Shown here: positions 21,674-32,022 of the stretch, piece by piece
How positions within the stretch are numbered: position 1 is the first letter of the stretch
Layout: each line of letters opens with the position of its first letter
DNA from: Plasticicumulans lactativorans
Lineage (GTDB): Bacteria > Pseudomonadota > Gammaproteobacteria > Competibacterales > Competibacteraceae
Assembly (NCBI RefSeq): GCF_004341245.1
Contig: NZ_SLWY01000023.1
Coordinates: forward strand, 1-62,940
Direction: 5' to 3'
Length of the DNA stretch: 62,940 bases
The notes under the pieces: model-generated
Database searches by the model: none
Told to the model about the DNA's origin: nothing
Seen by the model: the letters and a program-made list of their open reading frames with translations, nothing else
Made by a program: the position numbers and the translations under genes

Positions 21674-22423
21674 TCAGCCGGCGGCACGCACGATCTCCAC
21701 GAACTCGGCGGCGTCGAGCGAGGCGCCGCCGACCAGCCCGCCGTCGATGTCGGGCATCGCGAACAGCTCGGGGGCGTTCGCCGCCCGCACGCTGCCGCCG
21801 TAGAGGATGGGCAACGCCGCGGCGACCGCGCCGTCGACGGCGGCGACGCGGGCGCGGATGAAGCCGTGCACCGCCTGCGCCTGCGCCGGCGAGGCGGTGC
21901 GGCCGGTGCCGACCGCCCACACCGGCTCGTAGGCGACCACCGCGCGGGCGAAGCCCGCCGCGCCGTGCGCCTCCAGCACCGCGCCGAGCTGGCGTGCGAT
22001 CACCTCCTCGGTGACCTCCGCCTCGCGCTCGGCGAGGGTCTCGCCGACGCACAGCACCGGCGTCAGCCCGGCCTTCAGCGCCGCGCCGAACTTGGTCGCC
22101 ACCAGCGCGTCACCCTCGGCGTGCAGCGTGCGCCGCTCCGAGTGGCCGACCAGCACCCAGCGGCAGCCGACGTCGACGAGCATCGCGCCCGCCACCTCGC
22201 CGGTGTAGGCGCCGGCGGCGTGGATCGAGATGTCCTGCGCGCCGACGCGCCAGTCGGTGTCGGCGAGCGTTTCGGCCAGCAGGTGCAGATACGGGAACGG
22301 GGGCAACACCCCCACGGCGGGGCCGCCGCCCGCCGCCGCGGTGCCGAGCGCCGCGCACCAGGTCTGCACCGAGGCGCGCGAGCCGTTCATCTTCCAGTTG
22401 CCCAGCACCAGTCTGCGGCGCAT
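21674..22423 (-). CDS. tpiA: Triosephosphate isomerase
   Basis: 249 residues from ATG 22423, which has GGAG 9 bases upstream; an ATG five codons earlier (22438) has no ribosome site. It interconverts dihydroxyacetone phosphate and glyceraldehyde 3-phosphate. The active site is complete: N9 and K11 in GNWKMNG, His in GHSERR, Glu in AYEPVWAVGTG, and the phosphate loop LYGGSV. It lies downstream of glpK, glpD and glpR on the same strand, where it would remove the dihydroxyacetone phosphate made by GlpD. Its own upstream region carries GlpR-like half-sites. Confidence 0.96.
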   Translation of the reverse strand: MRRRLVLGNWKMNGSRASVQTWCAALGTAAAGGGPAVGVLPPFPYLHLLAETLADTDWRVGAQDISIHAAGAYTGEVAGAMLVDVGCRWVLVGHSERRTLHAEGDALVATKFGAALKAGLTPVLCVGETLAEREAEVTEEVIARQLGAVLEAHGAAGFARAVVAYEPVWAVGTGRTASPAQAQAVHGFIRARVAAVDGAVAAALPILYGGSVRAANAPELFAMPDIDGGLVGGASLDAAEFVEIVRAAG

Positions 22424-22445
22424 ATCGGTCGTCTCCATAGGAAAA

Positions 22446-22472
22446 CTCGAATGTTTGTTTTATCGGAATGTT
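22446..22472 (-). promoter_or_regulatory. Possible GlpR-type half-sites upstream of tpiA
   Basis: An AT-rich stretch contains CTCGAATGTTTG and, 18 bases on, CGGAATGTT. Both resemble the TGTTCGAATG motif found near glpR and glpD in this window, but neither forms a complete palindrome. It sits 23 to 50 bases before the tpiA start, a sensible operator position. Confidence 0.35.
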
Positions 22473-22658
22473 ATGCGGTCCGGTCCGCGGCGCCGCAGGG
22501 CTGTGGACCGACCTCCCAGGCTGCACCGGCCGGGCGGCGCCACCGGCCTCCGGCGCAAGCGCCCGCGGCACGGTTCACCCCCCTCCCCGCCGCGGCGGTG
22601 CGAGAGACCGCAAGCTACCATCCGGAAGGCGCCGGATCACGGCGCCGTTGCGCACCGG

Positions 22659-24224
<1,566 letters not shown>

Positions 24225-25751
24225 TCAGCCGCAGCGGCGCGCGGGCAGCTCGGCCTGGACACCGAGGTAGCGTTCGAGCCGGGTGACCGCCGCGGCATCG
24301 AAGCGCAGGCCGAGCTTGGTGCGGCGCCAGAGGATGTCCTCGGCGCTGCACGCCCACTCCTCGGCCACCAGGTAGTCGACCTCGGCCGCGTACAGGTCGG
24401 CGCCCAGGCATTCGCCGAGCTCGGCGAGGCGGGTCGCCGTGCCGAGCAGCCGCGCCGTGCGGGTGCCGTAGGTGCGGGCCAGGCGCGCGGCCAGTTCCGG
24501 CGGCAGCCACGGGTGGGCGGTGCGCAGCCCGGCGAGGAAGCGCTCGACGTCGGCATCGGCGATGTCGCCGCCGGGCAGCGGCGCGCCGGCTCCGGTCCAC
24601 GCCCCCGCGCTGCAGCCGAGCAGCGGCGCCAGCCGGTCGACCGCCTCCTCGGCGAGCTTGCGGTAGGTGGTCAGCTTGCCACCGAACACCGACAGCAGCG
24701 GCGCCGGACCGGCGTCGAGTTCCAGCTGGTAGTCGCGCGTGACCTCGGCGGGGGCGCCTCTGTCGTCGTTGAGCAGCGGGCGCACGCCGCTGTAGCACCA
24801 CACCACGTCGGCCGGAAGCACCGGCTGGCGGAAGTAGCGGCTCGCCGCCTGGCACAGGTAGCGGATCTCGTCGTCGTCGATCGCCACCGCGCGCGGGTCG
24901 CCCGCGTACTCGACGTCGGTGGTGCCGATCAGCGTGTAGTCGCGCTCATAGGGGATGGCGAACACGATGCGCTGGTCGGGGTTCTGGAAGATGTAGGCGT
25001 AGGGGTGGTCGAAGCACTTCGGCACGACGATGTGGCTGCCCTTGACCAGCCGCAGCGCGCGCGCGTGGGGTGCGTGCAGCACCTCGTCGAGCAGCCGCGC
25101 GACCCAGGGCCCGGCGGCGTTGACCAGCGCGCGCGCCTCGACCTCGTGCTCGCCGCCGTCGGCGCCGCAGAGCCGCACGCGCCACAGGCCGTCGACGCGG
25201 CGCGCGCCGACGCAGCGCGTGCGCGTCAGCACACTCGCCCCGTGCTCGGCGGCGGCCAGCGCGTTCAGCACCACCAGGCGGGCGTCCTGCACCCAGCCGT
25301 CGGAGTAGACGAAACCCCGGACCAGCTCCGGCTGCAGCGGCCCGCCTGCCGGATGCGTGCGCAGGTCGACGGCGTGCGAGCCCGGCAGCAGCTTGCGCTT
25401 GCCGAAATCGAGGTGGTCATAGAGGAACAGCCCGAGGCGGATCATCCAGGCCGGGCGCAGGTGCGGCTGGTGCGGCAGCACGAAGCGCAGCGGCCAACTG
25501 ATGTGCGGCGCGGCGCGCAGCAGCACCTCGCGCTCGGCGAGCGCCTTGCCGACCAGCCGGAACGCGCGCTGCTCCAGGTAGCGCAGCCCGCCGTGGATCA
25601 GCTTGGTGCTCGCGCTCGAGGTGTGGCCGGCGAGGTCGTCCTGCTCGCACAGCAGCACGCTGAGCCCCCGCCCCGCCGCATCGCGCGCGATGCCCGCCCC
25701 GTTGATGCCGCCGCCGACCACCAGCAGGTCGTACCGCTCGTTCGCCGCCAT
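24225..25751 (-). CDS. glpD: Aerobic glycerol-3-phosphate dehydrogenase
   Basis: 508 residues. This FAD enzyme oxidises glycerol 3-phosphate to dihydroxyacetone phosphate at the inner membrane and passes electrons to ubiquinone. The FAD-binding dinucleotide motif VGGGINGAGIARDAAGRG is at the N-terminus, followed by SSASTKLIHGGLRYLE. A C-terminal domain of about 120 residues completes the GlpD form. GAGGTAAGG precedes ATG 25751. Two GlpR-like operators lie 98 to 133 bases upstream. Confidence 0.96.
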   Translation of the reverse strand: MAANERYDLLVVGGGINGAGIARDAAGRGLSVLLCEQDDLAGHTSSASTKLIHGGLRYLEQRAFRLVGKALAEREVLLRAAPHISWPLRFVLPHQPHLRPAWMIRLGLFLYDHLDFGKRKLLPGSHAVDLRTHPAGGPLQPELVRGFVYSDGWVQDARLVVLNALAAAEHGASVLTRTRCVGARRVDGLWRVRLCGADGGEHEVEARALVNAAGPWVARLLDEVLHAPHARALRLVKGSHIVVPKCFDHPYAYIFQNPDQRIVFAIPYERDYTLIGTTDVEYAGDPRAVAIDDDEIRYLCQAASRYFRQPVLPADVVWCYSGVRPLLNDDRGAPAEVTRDYQLELDAGPAPLLSVFGGKLTTYRKLAEEAVDRLAPLLGCSAGAWTGAGAPLPGGDIADADVERFLAGLRTAHPWLPPELAARLARTYGTRTARLLGTATRLAELGECLGADLYAAEVDYLVAEEWACSAEDILWRRTKLGLRFDAAAVTRLERYLGVQAELPARRCG

Positions 25752-25848
25752 CTGCCCTTACCTCGTTCGCACCGCACCGGAGGGGATGCCCGCCGCGCGC
25801 GGCCGACGCCACCGTCGTTTCGAAAGAAAGTATCAGGGCGCGAAAAAA

Positions 25849-25884
25849 TGTTTAAGTGAAGATCAAAAACAATTCATTCGAACA
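25849..25884 (-). promoter_or_regulatory. Tandem GlpR-like operators upstream of glpD
   Basis: TGTTTAAGTGAA (25849-25860) and TTCATTCGAACA (25873-25884, the reverse complement of TGTTCGAATGAA) sit in an AT-rich patch between glpR and glpD. Both match the palindrome found in front of glpR (12 and 9 of 12 bases). The spacing and location suggest repression of glpD, glpK and perhaps tpiA by GlpR. Confidence 0.6.
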
Positions 25885-25887
25885 TTT

Positions 25888-26655
25888 TTAATCGACTGCA
25901 GCGATGTGCACCTGGGTGCCGGCCTCGACGATCACCCGCTGCAGCGCCTCCGGGACCGGCGCGTCGGTGAACAGCGCGTGCACCTGTGCGATGTGGCCGA
26001 GCCGCACCATGGCGTTGCGGCCGAACTTGGTGTGATCGGCGAGCAGGAACACCTGGCGCGAGTTCTCGATGATCGCCTCCGACACCCGCACCTCGTGGTA
26101 GTCGAAGTCGAGCAGCGTGCCGTCGGGTTCGATGCCGGATACGCCGATCACGCCGAAGTCGACGCGGAACTGGCGGATCAGGTCGATCGTCGCCTCGCCG
26201 GTGACGCCGCGGTCGCGCGCGCGCACCTGCCCGCCGGCGACGATCACCTCGAAGCCGGGGTAATCGCAGAGTTCGGTGGCGACGTTGAGGTTGTTGGTGA
26301 TCACGCGCAGGCCCCGGTGGCTGCGCAGCGCGCGGGCGAAGGCCTCGTTGGTGGTGCCGAGGTTGATGAACAGCGAGGCGTAGTCGGGGATCTGCCGGGC
26401 GGCCAGCGCGGCGATGCGCTCCTTCTCCTCGCGCTGCAGCACCTGGCGTGTCGTGTAGGCGAGGTTCTCGGCGCTCGACGGCAAGCCCGCACCACCGTGG
26501 TGGCGGCGTAGCAGGCCGCTGTCGCAGAGGGCGTTGAAGTCGCGGCGGATGGTCTGCGGGGTGACGTCGAAGTGCTCGGCCAGCGCCTCGACCGTGACGA
26601 AGCGCTGGGCCCGCACCAGGTCCAGCACTGCCTGCTGACGCTTGCTCAACTGCAT
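25888..26655 (-). CDS. glpR: DeoR-family glycerol-3-phosphate regulon repressor
   Basis: 255 residues from ATG 26655, with GGGAG 9 bases upstream. The N-terminal DeoR helix-turn-helix reads QQAVLDLVRAQRFVTVEALA and VTPQTIRRDF (residues about 7-41). The sugar-phosphate-binding domain follows (INLGTTNEAFA and VITNNLNVA). Position directly upstream of glpD-glpK-tpiA supports GlpR, with glycerol 3-phosphate as the expected inducer. A palindromic site lies just upstream of its own start, suggesting autoregulation. Confidence 0.9.
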   Translation of the reverse strand: MQLSKRQQAVLDLVRAQRFVTVEALAEHFDVTPQTIRRDFNALCDSGLLRRHHGGAGLPSSAENLAYTTRQVLQREEKERIAALAARQIPDYASLFINLGTTNEAFARALRSHRGLRVITNNLNVATELCDYPGFEVIVAGGQVRARDRGVTGEATIDLIRQFRVDFGVIGVSGIEPDGTLLDFDYHEVRVSEAIIENSRQVFLLADHTKFGRNAMVRLGHIAQVHALFTDAPVPEALQRVIVEAGTQVHIAAVD

Positions 26656-26684
26656 GTTCGTTTGCTCCCGGGCGCGCGCGATAA

Positions 26685-26698
26685 TGTTCGAATGAACA
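26685..26698 (-). promoter_or_regulatory. GlpR-like palindrome upstream of glpR
   Basis: TGTTCGAATGAACA has 5-bp arms TGTTC/GAACA around four bases. It resembles the E. coli GlpR consensus half-site ATGTTCG and recurs upstream of glpD. It lies 30 bases before the glpR start, and a further ATGTTCG half-site overlaps the start codon at 26654-26660. Confidence 0.6.
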
Positions 26699-26808
26699 CA
26701 TCGACTGCTGCCGATGCGCGCACGCACTCTAGCAAACCCGGGCGGCCCCGCTGCGCAGCCGCCCACGCCTCCCCGCCGCCCGGCGGGCGGCGGGCGGCGG
26801 GGCCGGTC

Positions 26809-28023
26809 TCAGGCGAGCGCCTCGTCGACGATCTCGATCCAGTGCCTGACCGGCTTCGCGGTGCCGCCCTGCAGGTGCGCGAGGCAGCCGATGTTGGCGG
26901 TCGCGATCGCCGCCGGCGCGCCGGCCTCCAGCGCGGCGATCTTGTTGGCGCGCAACTGCAGCGACAGCTCCGGCTGCAGCAGCGAGTAGGTGCCCGCCGA
27001 GCCGCAGCACAGGTGCGCGTCGGCCACCGGCGCCAGGTCGAAGCCAAGCCGACGCAACAGCCCCTCGACCTTGCCGGAGAGCTTCTGCGCGTGCTGCAGC
27101 GTGCACGGGCAGTGGAAGGCGAGCCGCCCCTGCGGCCGCGGCGCCAGGTGCTCGAGCGCCTCGTCGGCGAGCACCTCGACGATGTCGCGGGTGAGCGCCG
27201 AGACCCGCGCGGCGCGTGCCGCGTAGGCCGGATCGTCGGCGAGCAGGTCGCCGTATTCCTTGACGAAGGCGCCGCAGCCGCTGGCGGTGATCACGATCGC
27301 CTCGGCGCCGGCTTCGATCAGCGGCCACCAGGCGTCGATGCGCCGGCGCGCGAAGTCCAGCCCCTCGTCCTGCGCGTCGAGGTGGAAGCTCGCCGCGCCG
27401 CAGCAGCCGTCGGCCGGTGCCACCTCGAGGGCGATGCCGAGACGGTCGAGCACGCGCGCGGTGGCGGCGTTGATGTTCGGCGCGATGCCCGGCTGCACGC
27501 AGCCGTCGAGCGCGATCATGCGCCGGGCGTGGCGCACCTGCGGCCACGGCCCGGCCGCGCGCTGCGGCGGCACCTTGGCGCGCATCTCGGCGGGCAGCAT
27601 CGGTGCCAGCGCCTGGCCGAGGCGCAGCAGCGGCGTGAAGCGCGCGCGATGCGGCAGCACGCGGCGCAGCGCCCAGCGCGCGAGGCGCTGGCCGAGCGGA
27701 CGCCCGACCTTCCCGGCGACGACCTCGCGGCCGATGTCGAGCAGGCGGTGGTACTTCACGCCCGACGGGCAGGTGGTCTCGCAGGAGCGGCAGGTCAGGC
27801 AACGGTCGAGGTGCGTCTGCGTGCGCGCGGTCGGCTCGTGGCCTTCCAGCACCTGCTTGATCAGGTAGATGCGCCCGCGCGGGCCGTCGAGTTCGTCGCC
27901 CAGCAACTGGTAGGTCGGGCAGGTGGCGGTGCAAAAGCCGCAGTGCACGCAGGTACGCAGGATGGCGTCGGCCTCGCGGCCCTGCGGGGTGTCCTTGATG
28001 AAATCGGCGAGCTGGGTCTGCAT
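26809..28023 (-). CDS. glcF: Glycolate oxidase iron-sulfur subunit
   Basis: 404 residues. GlcF carries two [4Fe-4S] clusters that pass electrons from the GlcD/GlcE flavoproteins towards the quinone pool. Cluster motifs CVHCGFCTATCPTY (near residue 25) and CLTCRSCETTCPSG (near 75) are followed by two CCG-type cysteine-rich motifs, DGCCGAASF and HLCCGSAGTY. It is the last gene of glcDEF. Confidence 0.95.
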   Translation of the reverse strand: MQTQLADFIKDTPQGREADAILRTCVHCGFCTATCPTYQLLGDELDGPRGRIYLIKQVLEGHEPTARTQTHLDRCLTCRSCETTCPSGVKYHRLLDIGREVVAGKVGRPLGQRLARWALRRVLPHRARFTPLLRLGQALAPMLPAEMRAKVPPQRAAGPWPQVRHARRMIALDGCVQPGIAPNINAATARVLDRLGIALEVAPADGCCGAASFHLDAQDEGLDFARRRIDAWWPLIEAGAEAIVITASGCGAFVKEYGDLLADDPAYAARAARVSALTRDIVEVLADEALEHLAPRPQGRLAFHCPCTLQHAQKLSGKVEGLLRRLGFDLAPVADAHLCCGSAGTYSLLQPELSLQLRANKIAALEAGAPAAIATANIGCLAHLQGGTAKPVRHWIEIVDEALA

Positions 28024-28043
28024 GGTCGGTACCTGGGGTCGGC

Positions 28044-29117
28044 TTACAGCCCGGCGTAGAGCCGGCCGGGGTTGAACACGCCACGCGGGTCGAAGCTCGC
28101 CTTCAGGCCCGTGTGCAGGGCGGCCAGCGCCGGTGCGAGCGGCTGGAACACCTCGCCGCCGCGATCGCCGCCGCGGAACCGGCTGGCGTGGCCGCCGGCG
28201 GCGCGCGCCAGCGCGAACAGCGCTGCGGGCTCAGCCTCGCCGCGCCACCAGCGCTGCGCCCCGCCCCACTCGATCAGGGTCGCACCGGGCAGATCGAGCG
28301 GCGCGGCGGCCGGCGTGACCGAGAAGCGCCACAGCGGCGCATCGCCGGCGAAGAAGGCATGCGTGTGCTCGCGCAGCCCCTGCCAGTACGCGGCGGCGGC
28401 GTCCTCGGCGAGCACCTCGCCGCCGAGGCTCGTGGCCGCGGCGCGCACCGCGCTGCCGGCCCCCGACAGCCGCAGGTACAGGCGCCCGTCGTCCCAGGCG
28501 CTGGCCGACAGCGGCAGCGGCTGGCCGGCCCAGCGGTTCAGGCGCTCGATCGCCGCACCGGCGAGGGTCACGTCCTGCACCAGGGTGAGCTCGGCCTGCG
28601 GGCGCGGCAGCACCTTCAGCGAGACGTCGAGCAGCACGCCGAGGCAGCCGAGCGCACCGACCTGCAGGCGCGACACGTCGTAGCCGGCGACGTTCTTCAT
28701 CACCTCGCCGCCGAAGCGCAGGTTCTCGCCCCTGCCGTTCAGCAGCCGCACGCCGAGCACGAAATCGCGCGCGGAACCGGCGTAGGGACGGCGCGGGCCG
28801 GAGAAGCCGCAGGCAACGGTGCCGCCGAGCGTGGCACCGGGGCCGAAACCCGGCGGTTCGAAGCCGAGCATCTGGCCCTGCGCGGCGAGGGCGGCATCGA
28901 TGTCGGCGAGCGGGGTGCCGGCGCGCGCGGTCAGCACCAGCTCGGTGGGCTCGTAGCTGACGATGCCGCGGTGCGCGCCGACGGCGAGCGGCTCGCCCTC
29001 GGCCTGGCGGCCGTAGAAGGCCTTGCTGCCGCCGCCTTCGATGCGCAGCCGCCGCCCCGCGGCGGCTGCGTCGACGACCGCCTCGGCGAGCGCGGCGCTC
29101 AGATCCTGATCGTGCAT
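28044..29117 (-). CDS. glcE: Glycolate oxidase FAD-binding subunit GlcE
   Basis: 357 residues, FAD-binding type 4 domain. The flavin-binding region includes LRIEGGGSKAFYG, the PPGFGPGATLGGTVACG loop and GGEVMKNVAGYDVSRLQVG. The C-terminal end is LKASFDPRGVFNPGRLY, as in GlcD relatives. TGGAGAGAG precedes ATG 29117. It lies between glcD and glcF on one strand. Confidence 0.94.
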   Translation of the reverse strand: MHDQDLSAALAEAVVDAAAAGRRLRIEGGGSKAFYGRQAEGEPLAVGAHRGIVSYEPTELVLTARAGTPLADIDAALAAQGQMLGFEPPGFGPGATLGGTVACGFSGPRRPYAGSARDFVLGVRLLNGRGENLRFGGEVMKNVAGYDVSRLQVGALGCLGVLLDVSLKVLPRPQAELTLVQDVTLAGAAIERLNRWAGQPLPLSASAWDDGRLYLRLSGAGSAVRAAATSLGGEVLAEDAAAAYWQGLREHTHAFFAGDAPLWRFSVTPAAAPLDLPGATLIEWGGAQRWWRGEAEPAALFALARAAGGHASRFRGGDRGGEVFQPLAPALAALHTGLKASFDPRGVFNPGRLYAGL

Positions 29118-29190
29118 GGGATTCTCTCTCCAGGTGCGGACCGGGCCGCTCGCGACGGCGGCCTCGGCGATGCCGTTGCGCCCGCGGCGC

Positions 29191-30648
29191 TCAGAAGCGT
29201 TCGAGTTCGGGGAAGCGCAGCTCGCCGCGGCTCACGCGCATCGCGCCGTACTCGGCGCAGCGGTTCAGCGTCGGCACCGCCTTGCCGGGATTGAGCAGCC
29301 CATGCGGGTCGAAGGCCGCCTTCAGCGCGTGGAACTGCACGATCTCCTCGCGGCGGAACTGCACGCACATCTGGTTGATCTTCTCCATGCCGACGCCGTG
29401 CTCGCCGGTGATGGCGCCGCCGACCTCGACGCAGAGTTCGAGGATGCGCCCGCCGAGTTCCTCGGCGGCGTGCAGCTGTCCTTCGCGGTTGGCATCGAAC
29501 AGGATCAGCGGGTGCAGGTTGCCGTCGCCGGCGTGGAAGACGTTGAGCACGCGCAGGCCGAATTCCTGCGACAGCGCCTCGATGCCGTTCAGCACGCGCG
29601 GCAGCTCCTTGCGCGGGATGGTGCCGTCCATGCAGTAGTAGTCGGGCGACAGGCGCCCCACCGCCGGGAACGCCGCCTTGCGCCCGGCCCAGAACAGGAG
29701 CCGCTCCTGCTCGTTGCGCGACACCCGCAGCTCGGTGGCCCCGGCGTCGCGCAGCAGCGCCTGCACCTGCTCCATCTGCTCGGCGACCTCCTCGGCGGTG
29801 CCGTCGAGCTCGCACAGCAGGATCGCCGCCGCCCCGGTCGGGTAGCCGGCGTGCAGGTAGTCCTCGGCCGCCTGGATGCAGCCCTGGTCCATCATCTCCA
29901 GCCCGCCGGGGATGATGCCCTCGGCGATGATCCGCCCCACCGCCGCACCGGCGGTGTCGACGCGGTCGAACGCCGCCATCACCACCTGTGCGACCTGCGG
30001 CTTCGGCAGCAGCTTGACGGTGACCTCGACGATCACGCCGAGCAGCCCCTCGGAGCCGGTGAGCAGCGCGAGCAGGTCGAAGCCGGCGCTGTCGAGCGCC
30101 TGCGAACCGATCGTCAGGCGCTCGCCGGTCATCGTCACCAGCTCGATCGACTGGATGTTGTGCACCGTCAGCCCGTACTTGAGGCAGTGCACGCCGCCGG
30201 CGTTCTCGGCCACGTTGCCGCCGATCGTGCAGGCGATCTGCGACGACGGGTCGGGCGCGTAGTACAGGCCGAGGTCGGAGACCGCCTGCGAGATGGCCAG
30301 GTTGCGCACGCCCGGCTGCACGCGCGCGGTGCGGTTGACCGGATCGATGTCGAGGACGCGGTTGAACTTGGCGAGCGACAGCAGCACGCCCTCGGCGAGC
30401 GGCAGCGCACCGCCCGACAGCCCGGTACCGGCCCCGCGCGCGACCACCGGCACCCGCAGCTCGTTGCAGGTGCGCAGCACGTGCTGCACCTGTTCGATGG
30501 TCTCGGGCAGCGCCACCAGCAGCGGCACCTGGCGGTAGGCGGACAGCCCGTCGCATTCGTAGGGCCGCAAATCCTCCGTTTCGACGAGCAACAGGTGCTC
30601 GGGCACGCCAGCGGCAAGCTTGGTGTACAGATTGACGGGAGCAGACAT
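29191..30648 (-). CDS. glcD: Glycolate oxidase subunit GlcD
   Basis: 485 residues. This FAD-linked catalytic subunit oxidises glycolate (and D-lactate) to glyoxylate. FAD-binding segments PVVARGAGTGLSGGALPL and QIACTIGGNVAENAGG are present, as are the catalytic-domain motifs NVFHAGDGNLHPL and GAITGEHGVGMEK. AGGAGGTAAG stands before ATG 30648, the strongest ribosome site in the cluster. It is the first gene of glcDEF and is divergent from the IclR-family regulator. Confidence 0.96.
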   Translation of the reverse strand: MSAPVNLYTKLAAGVPEHLLLVETEDLRPYECDGLSAYRQVPLLVALPETIEQVQHVLRTCNELRVPVVARGAGTGLSGGALPLAEGVLLSLAKFNRVLDIDPVNRTARVQPGVRNLAISQAVSDLGLYYAPDPSSQIACTIGGNVAENAGGVHCLKYGLTVHNIQSIELVTMTGERLTIGSQALDSAGFDLLALLTGSEGLLGVIVEVTVKLLPKPQVAQVVMAAFDRVDTAGAAVGRIIAEGIIPGGLEMMDQGCIQAAEDYLHAGYPTGAAAILLCELDGTAEEVAEQMEQVQALLRDAGATELRVSRNEQERLLFWAGRKAAFPAVGRLSPDYYCMDGTIPRKELPRVLNGIEALSQEFGLRVLNVFHAGDGNLHPLILFDANREGQLHAAEELGGRILELCVEVGGAITGEHGVGMEKINQMCVQFRREEIVQFHALKAAFDPHGLLNPGKAVPTLNRCAEYGAMRVSRGELRFPELERF

Positions 30649-30936
30649 TGGTCTTACCTCCTCTCCTCGCGATCCTGAACTGACGACCCCGTGTCGACGG
30701 CCGCCTCATCGGTATTTTGCGTTCACTTCTATCGAGCGAATCGCTGCGCACTATGCCATCGTTGAAATCATTGGTCAAATGGCCTTACCAATTATGAAAT
30801 CACCTATATTCTGTATTATGAAATTCACACCGCAATGTTCGCTTCTTATGGAAATTTATGGTGCGTCGCAATATACTTCGTTTCATGATGTAGAACGGTT
30901 TTCTCCACTCGGACTGCACGGGGACCGCGGAGCGCC
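30649..30936. promoter_or_regulatory. AT-rich divergent promoter region between glcD and the IclR regulator, with direct repeats
   Basis: This 288-bp region is much richer in A/T than its surroundings. ATTATGAAAT occurs at 30791-30800 and again at 30815-30824, a 24-base centre spacing that puts both copies on similar helix faces. Nearby are TTATGGAAAT and TTTCATGAT, which may be related half-sites. Such repeats fit an operator for the adjacent IclR protein acting on both promoters. I could not fix -35/-10 pairs with confidence. Confidence 0.5.
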
Positions 30937-31716
30937 ATGGTCAATCACACCACTTCGTCGATTCAGGTCATCGATCGCCTCGCTCGCCTGCTGGATGCCA
31001 TCGCCGCGAGCAACAACCCGGTCAGCCTCAAGGTGCTCTCCGCCGAAACCGGCCTGCATCCCTCGACGGCGTTCCGCATCCTGGCCTCGTTGTCCGAGCA
31101 CGGCTTCGTGGAGCGTAGTTCGTCCGGGCACTACCGCCTCGGCGTGAAGCTCCTGCAGCTCGGATCGCGCGTGCAGGGGCGGCTGGACATTCGCCGCGAG
31201 GCGCGCCCGATCATGGAATGGCTGCGCAACGAGACCGGGGAAACGGTGAACCTGATCGTGCGCGAGGGCGACGAAGTGGTGTACGTCGAGCGCGTGACGC
31301 CCAACCGCATGATGCGCGTCGAGCAGGTGATCGGCGGCCGTTCGCCGCTGCACGTGACCGCCGTGGGCAAGCTGTTCCTGGCCGAGGGCGGTGCCGAGGC
31401 CTGCCTCGAATACGCCGCGCGCACGGGGCTGCCGCCCAACACGCCGCACTCGATCGCCGACGCCACCCAGTTGTGGCGGGCGGTCAAAGGCTCGCTGCAG
31501 CAGGGCTTCGCGCTCGACGACCAGGAAGCCGAGCTCGGCGTCGGCTGCATCGGTGTGCCGGTGCGCGACAGCACCAACCACATCGTCGCCGGCATCTCGG
31601 TATCGGCCCCCATCGAGCGCCGCCGGGAAGCGTGGATCTCGACGATCCGCCAGGCCGGCGACAAGCTGTCCGCCCGCCTGGGCTTCCACCCGGAGAACCG
31701 GCCCGTCGTCGCCTGA
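30937..31716 (+). CDS. IclR-family transcriptional regulator
   Basis: 259 residues. The N-terminal winged helix (residues about 8-70) has PVSLKVLSAETGLHPSTAFR, and the C-terminal IclR effector domain includes LHVTAVGKLFLA and GCIGVPVRD. A classic glcC gene encodes a GntR-type protein, so the regulator of glycolate oxidase here is a different family; control of glcDEF is inferred from the divergent arrangement. GGAG is 5 bases before the ATG. Confidence 0.85.
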   Translation: MVNHTTSSIQVIDRLARLLDAIAASNNPVSLKVLSAETGLHPSTAFRILASLSEHGFVERSSSGHYRLGVKLLQLGSRVQGRLDIRREARPIMEWLRNETGETVNLIVREGDEVVYVERVTPNRMMRVEQVIGGRSPLHVTAVGKLFLAEGGAEACLEYAARTGLPPNTPHSIADATQLWRAVKGSLQQGFALDDQEAELGVGCIGVPVRDSTNHIVAGISVSAPIERRREAWISTIRQAGDKLSARLGFHPENRPVVA

Positions 31717-31767
31717 GCAGCGCCGCCCGCCGCAGGGTGCTGCGGCCGGAGTGCCGCGCGCGCCGGG

Positions 31768-32022
31768 TCAGCGCGCGGCGAGCCGCGTCTGCAGGTAGTC
31801 GATGCAGCCCGCGAGGGTCGCGAGCTGCGGGTAGTCGCGCTCGGGGATGTCGAGGTTGAATGCCTTGTGCAGGCCCTCGACGAAATTGAGGAAGTCGATC
31901 GAGTCGAAGTAGTCGAGCTGGTCGCGCAGGCGCCGGTCGGGGTCGAGGTGGCCGACGTCGGCGTCGGGCACCGCCTCGCCGAGGGCACGCAGCACGGTGT
32001 CGCGGATCGGGGTGTCGCTCAT
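31768..32022 (-). CDS. Acyl carrier protein
   Basis: 84 residues. The phosphopantetheine attachment site is S41 in FDSIDFLNF. It is too divergent from fatty-acid AcpP (DSLDTVELVM-type) to be the housekeeping copy. Its start overlaps the stop of the E2 gene by 4 bases, so it is made with the dehydrogenase complex. A dedicated carrier protein beside a pyruvate-dehydrogenase-like complex is unusual: it might receive the acyl group from E2 or deliver a substrate. The function is unknown. Confidence 0.85.
   Translation of the reverse strand: MSDTPIRDTVLRALGEAVPDADVGHLDPDRRLRDQLDYFDSIDFLNFVEGLHKAFNLDIPERDYPQLATLAGCIDYLQTRLAAR

Noticed and set aside
18441-22052. A 1200-residue minus-strand open frame
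   Set aside because: Only its last part is the CitE-like lyase (18441-19307). The upstream part is an out-of-frame reading of the DMT, symporter and tpiA genes.
26755-26806. GC-rich hairpin between glpR and glcF as a terminator
   Set aside because: The stem is long but there is no T-run on the minus strand after glcF, so intrinsic termination is not supported.
29116-30678. Plus-strand 520-residue frame across glcD
   Set aside because: It lies antisense to glcD, whose FAD motifs are unambiguous, and has a His/Arg-rich composition typical of antisense translation.
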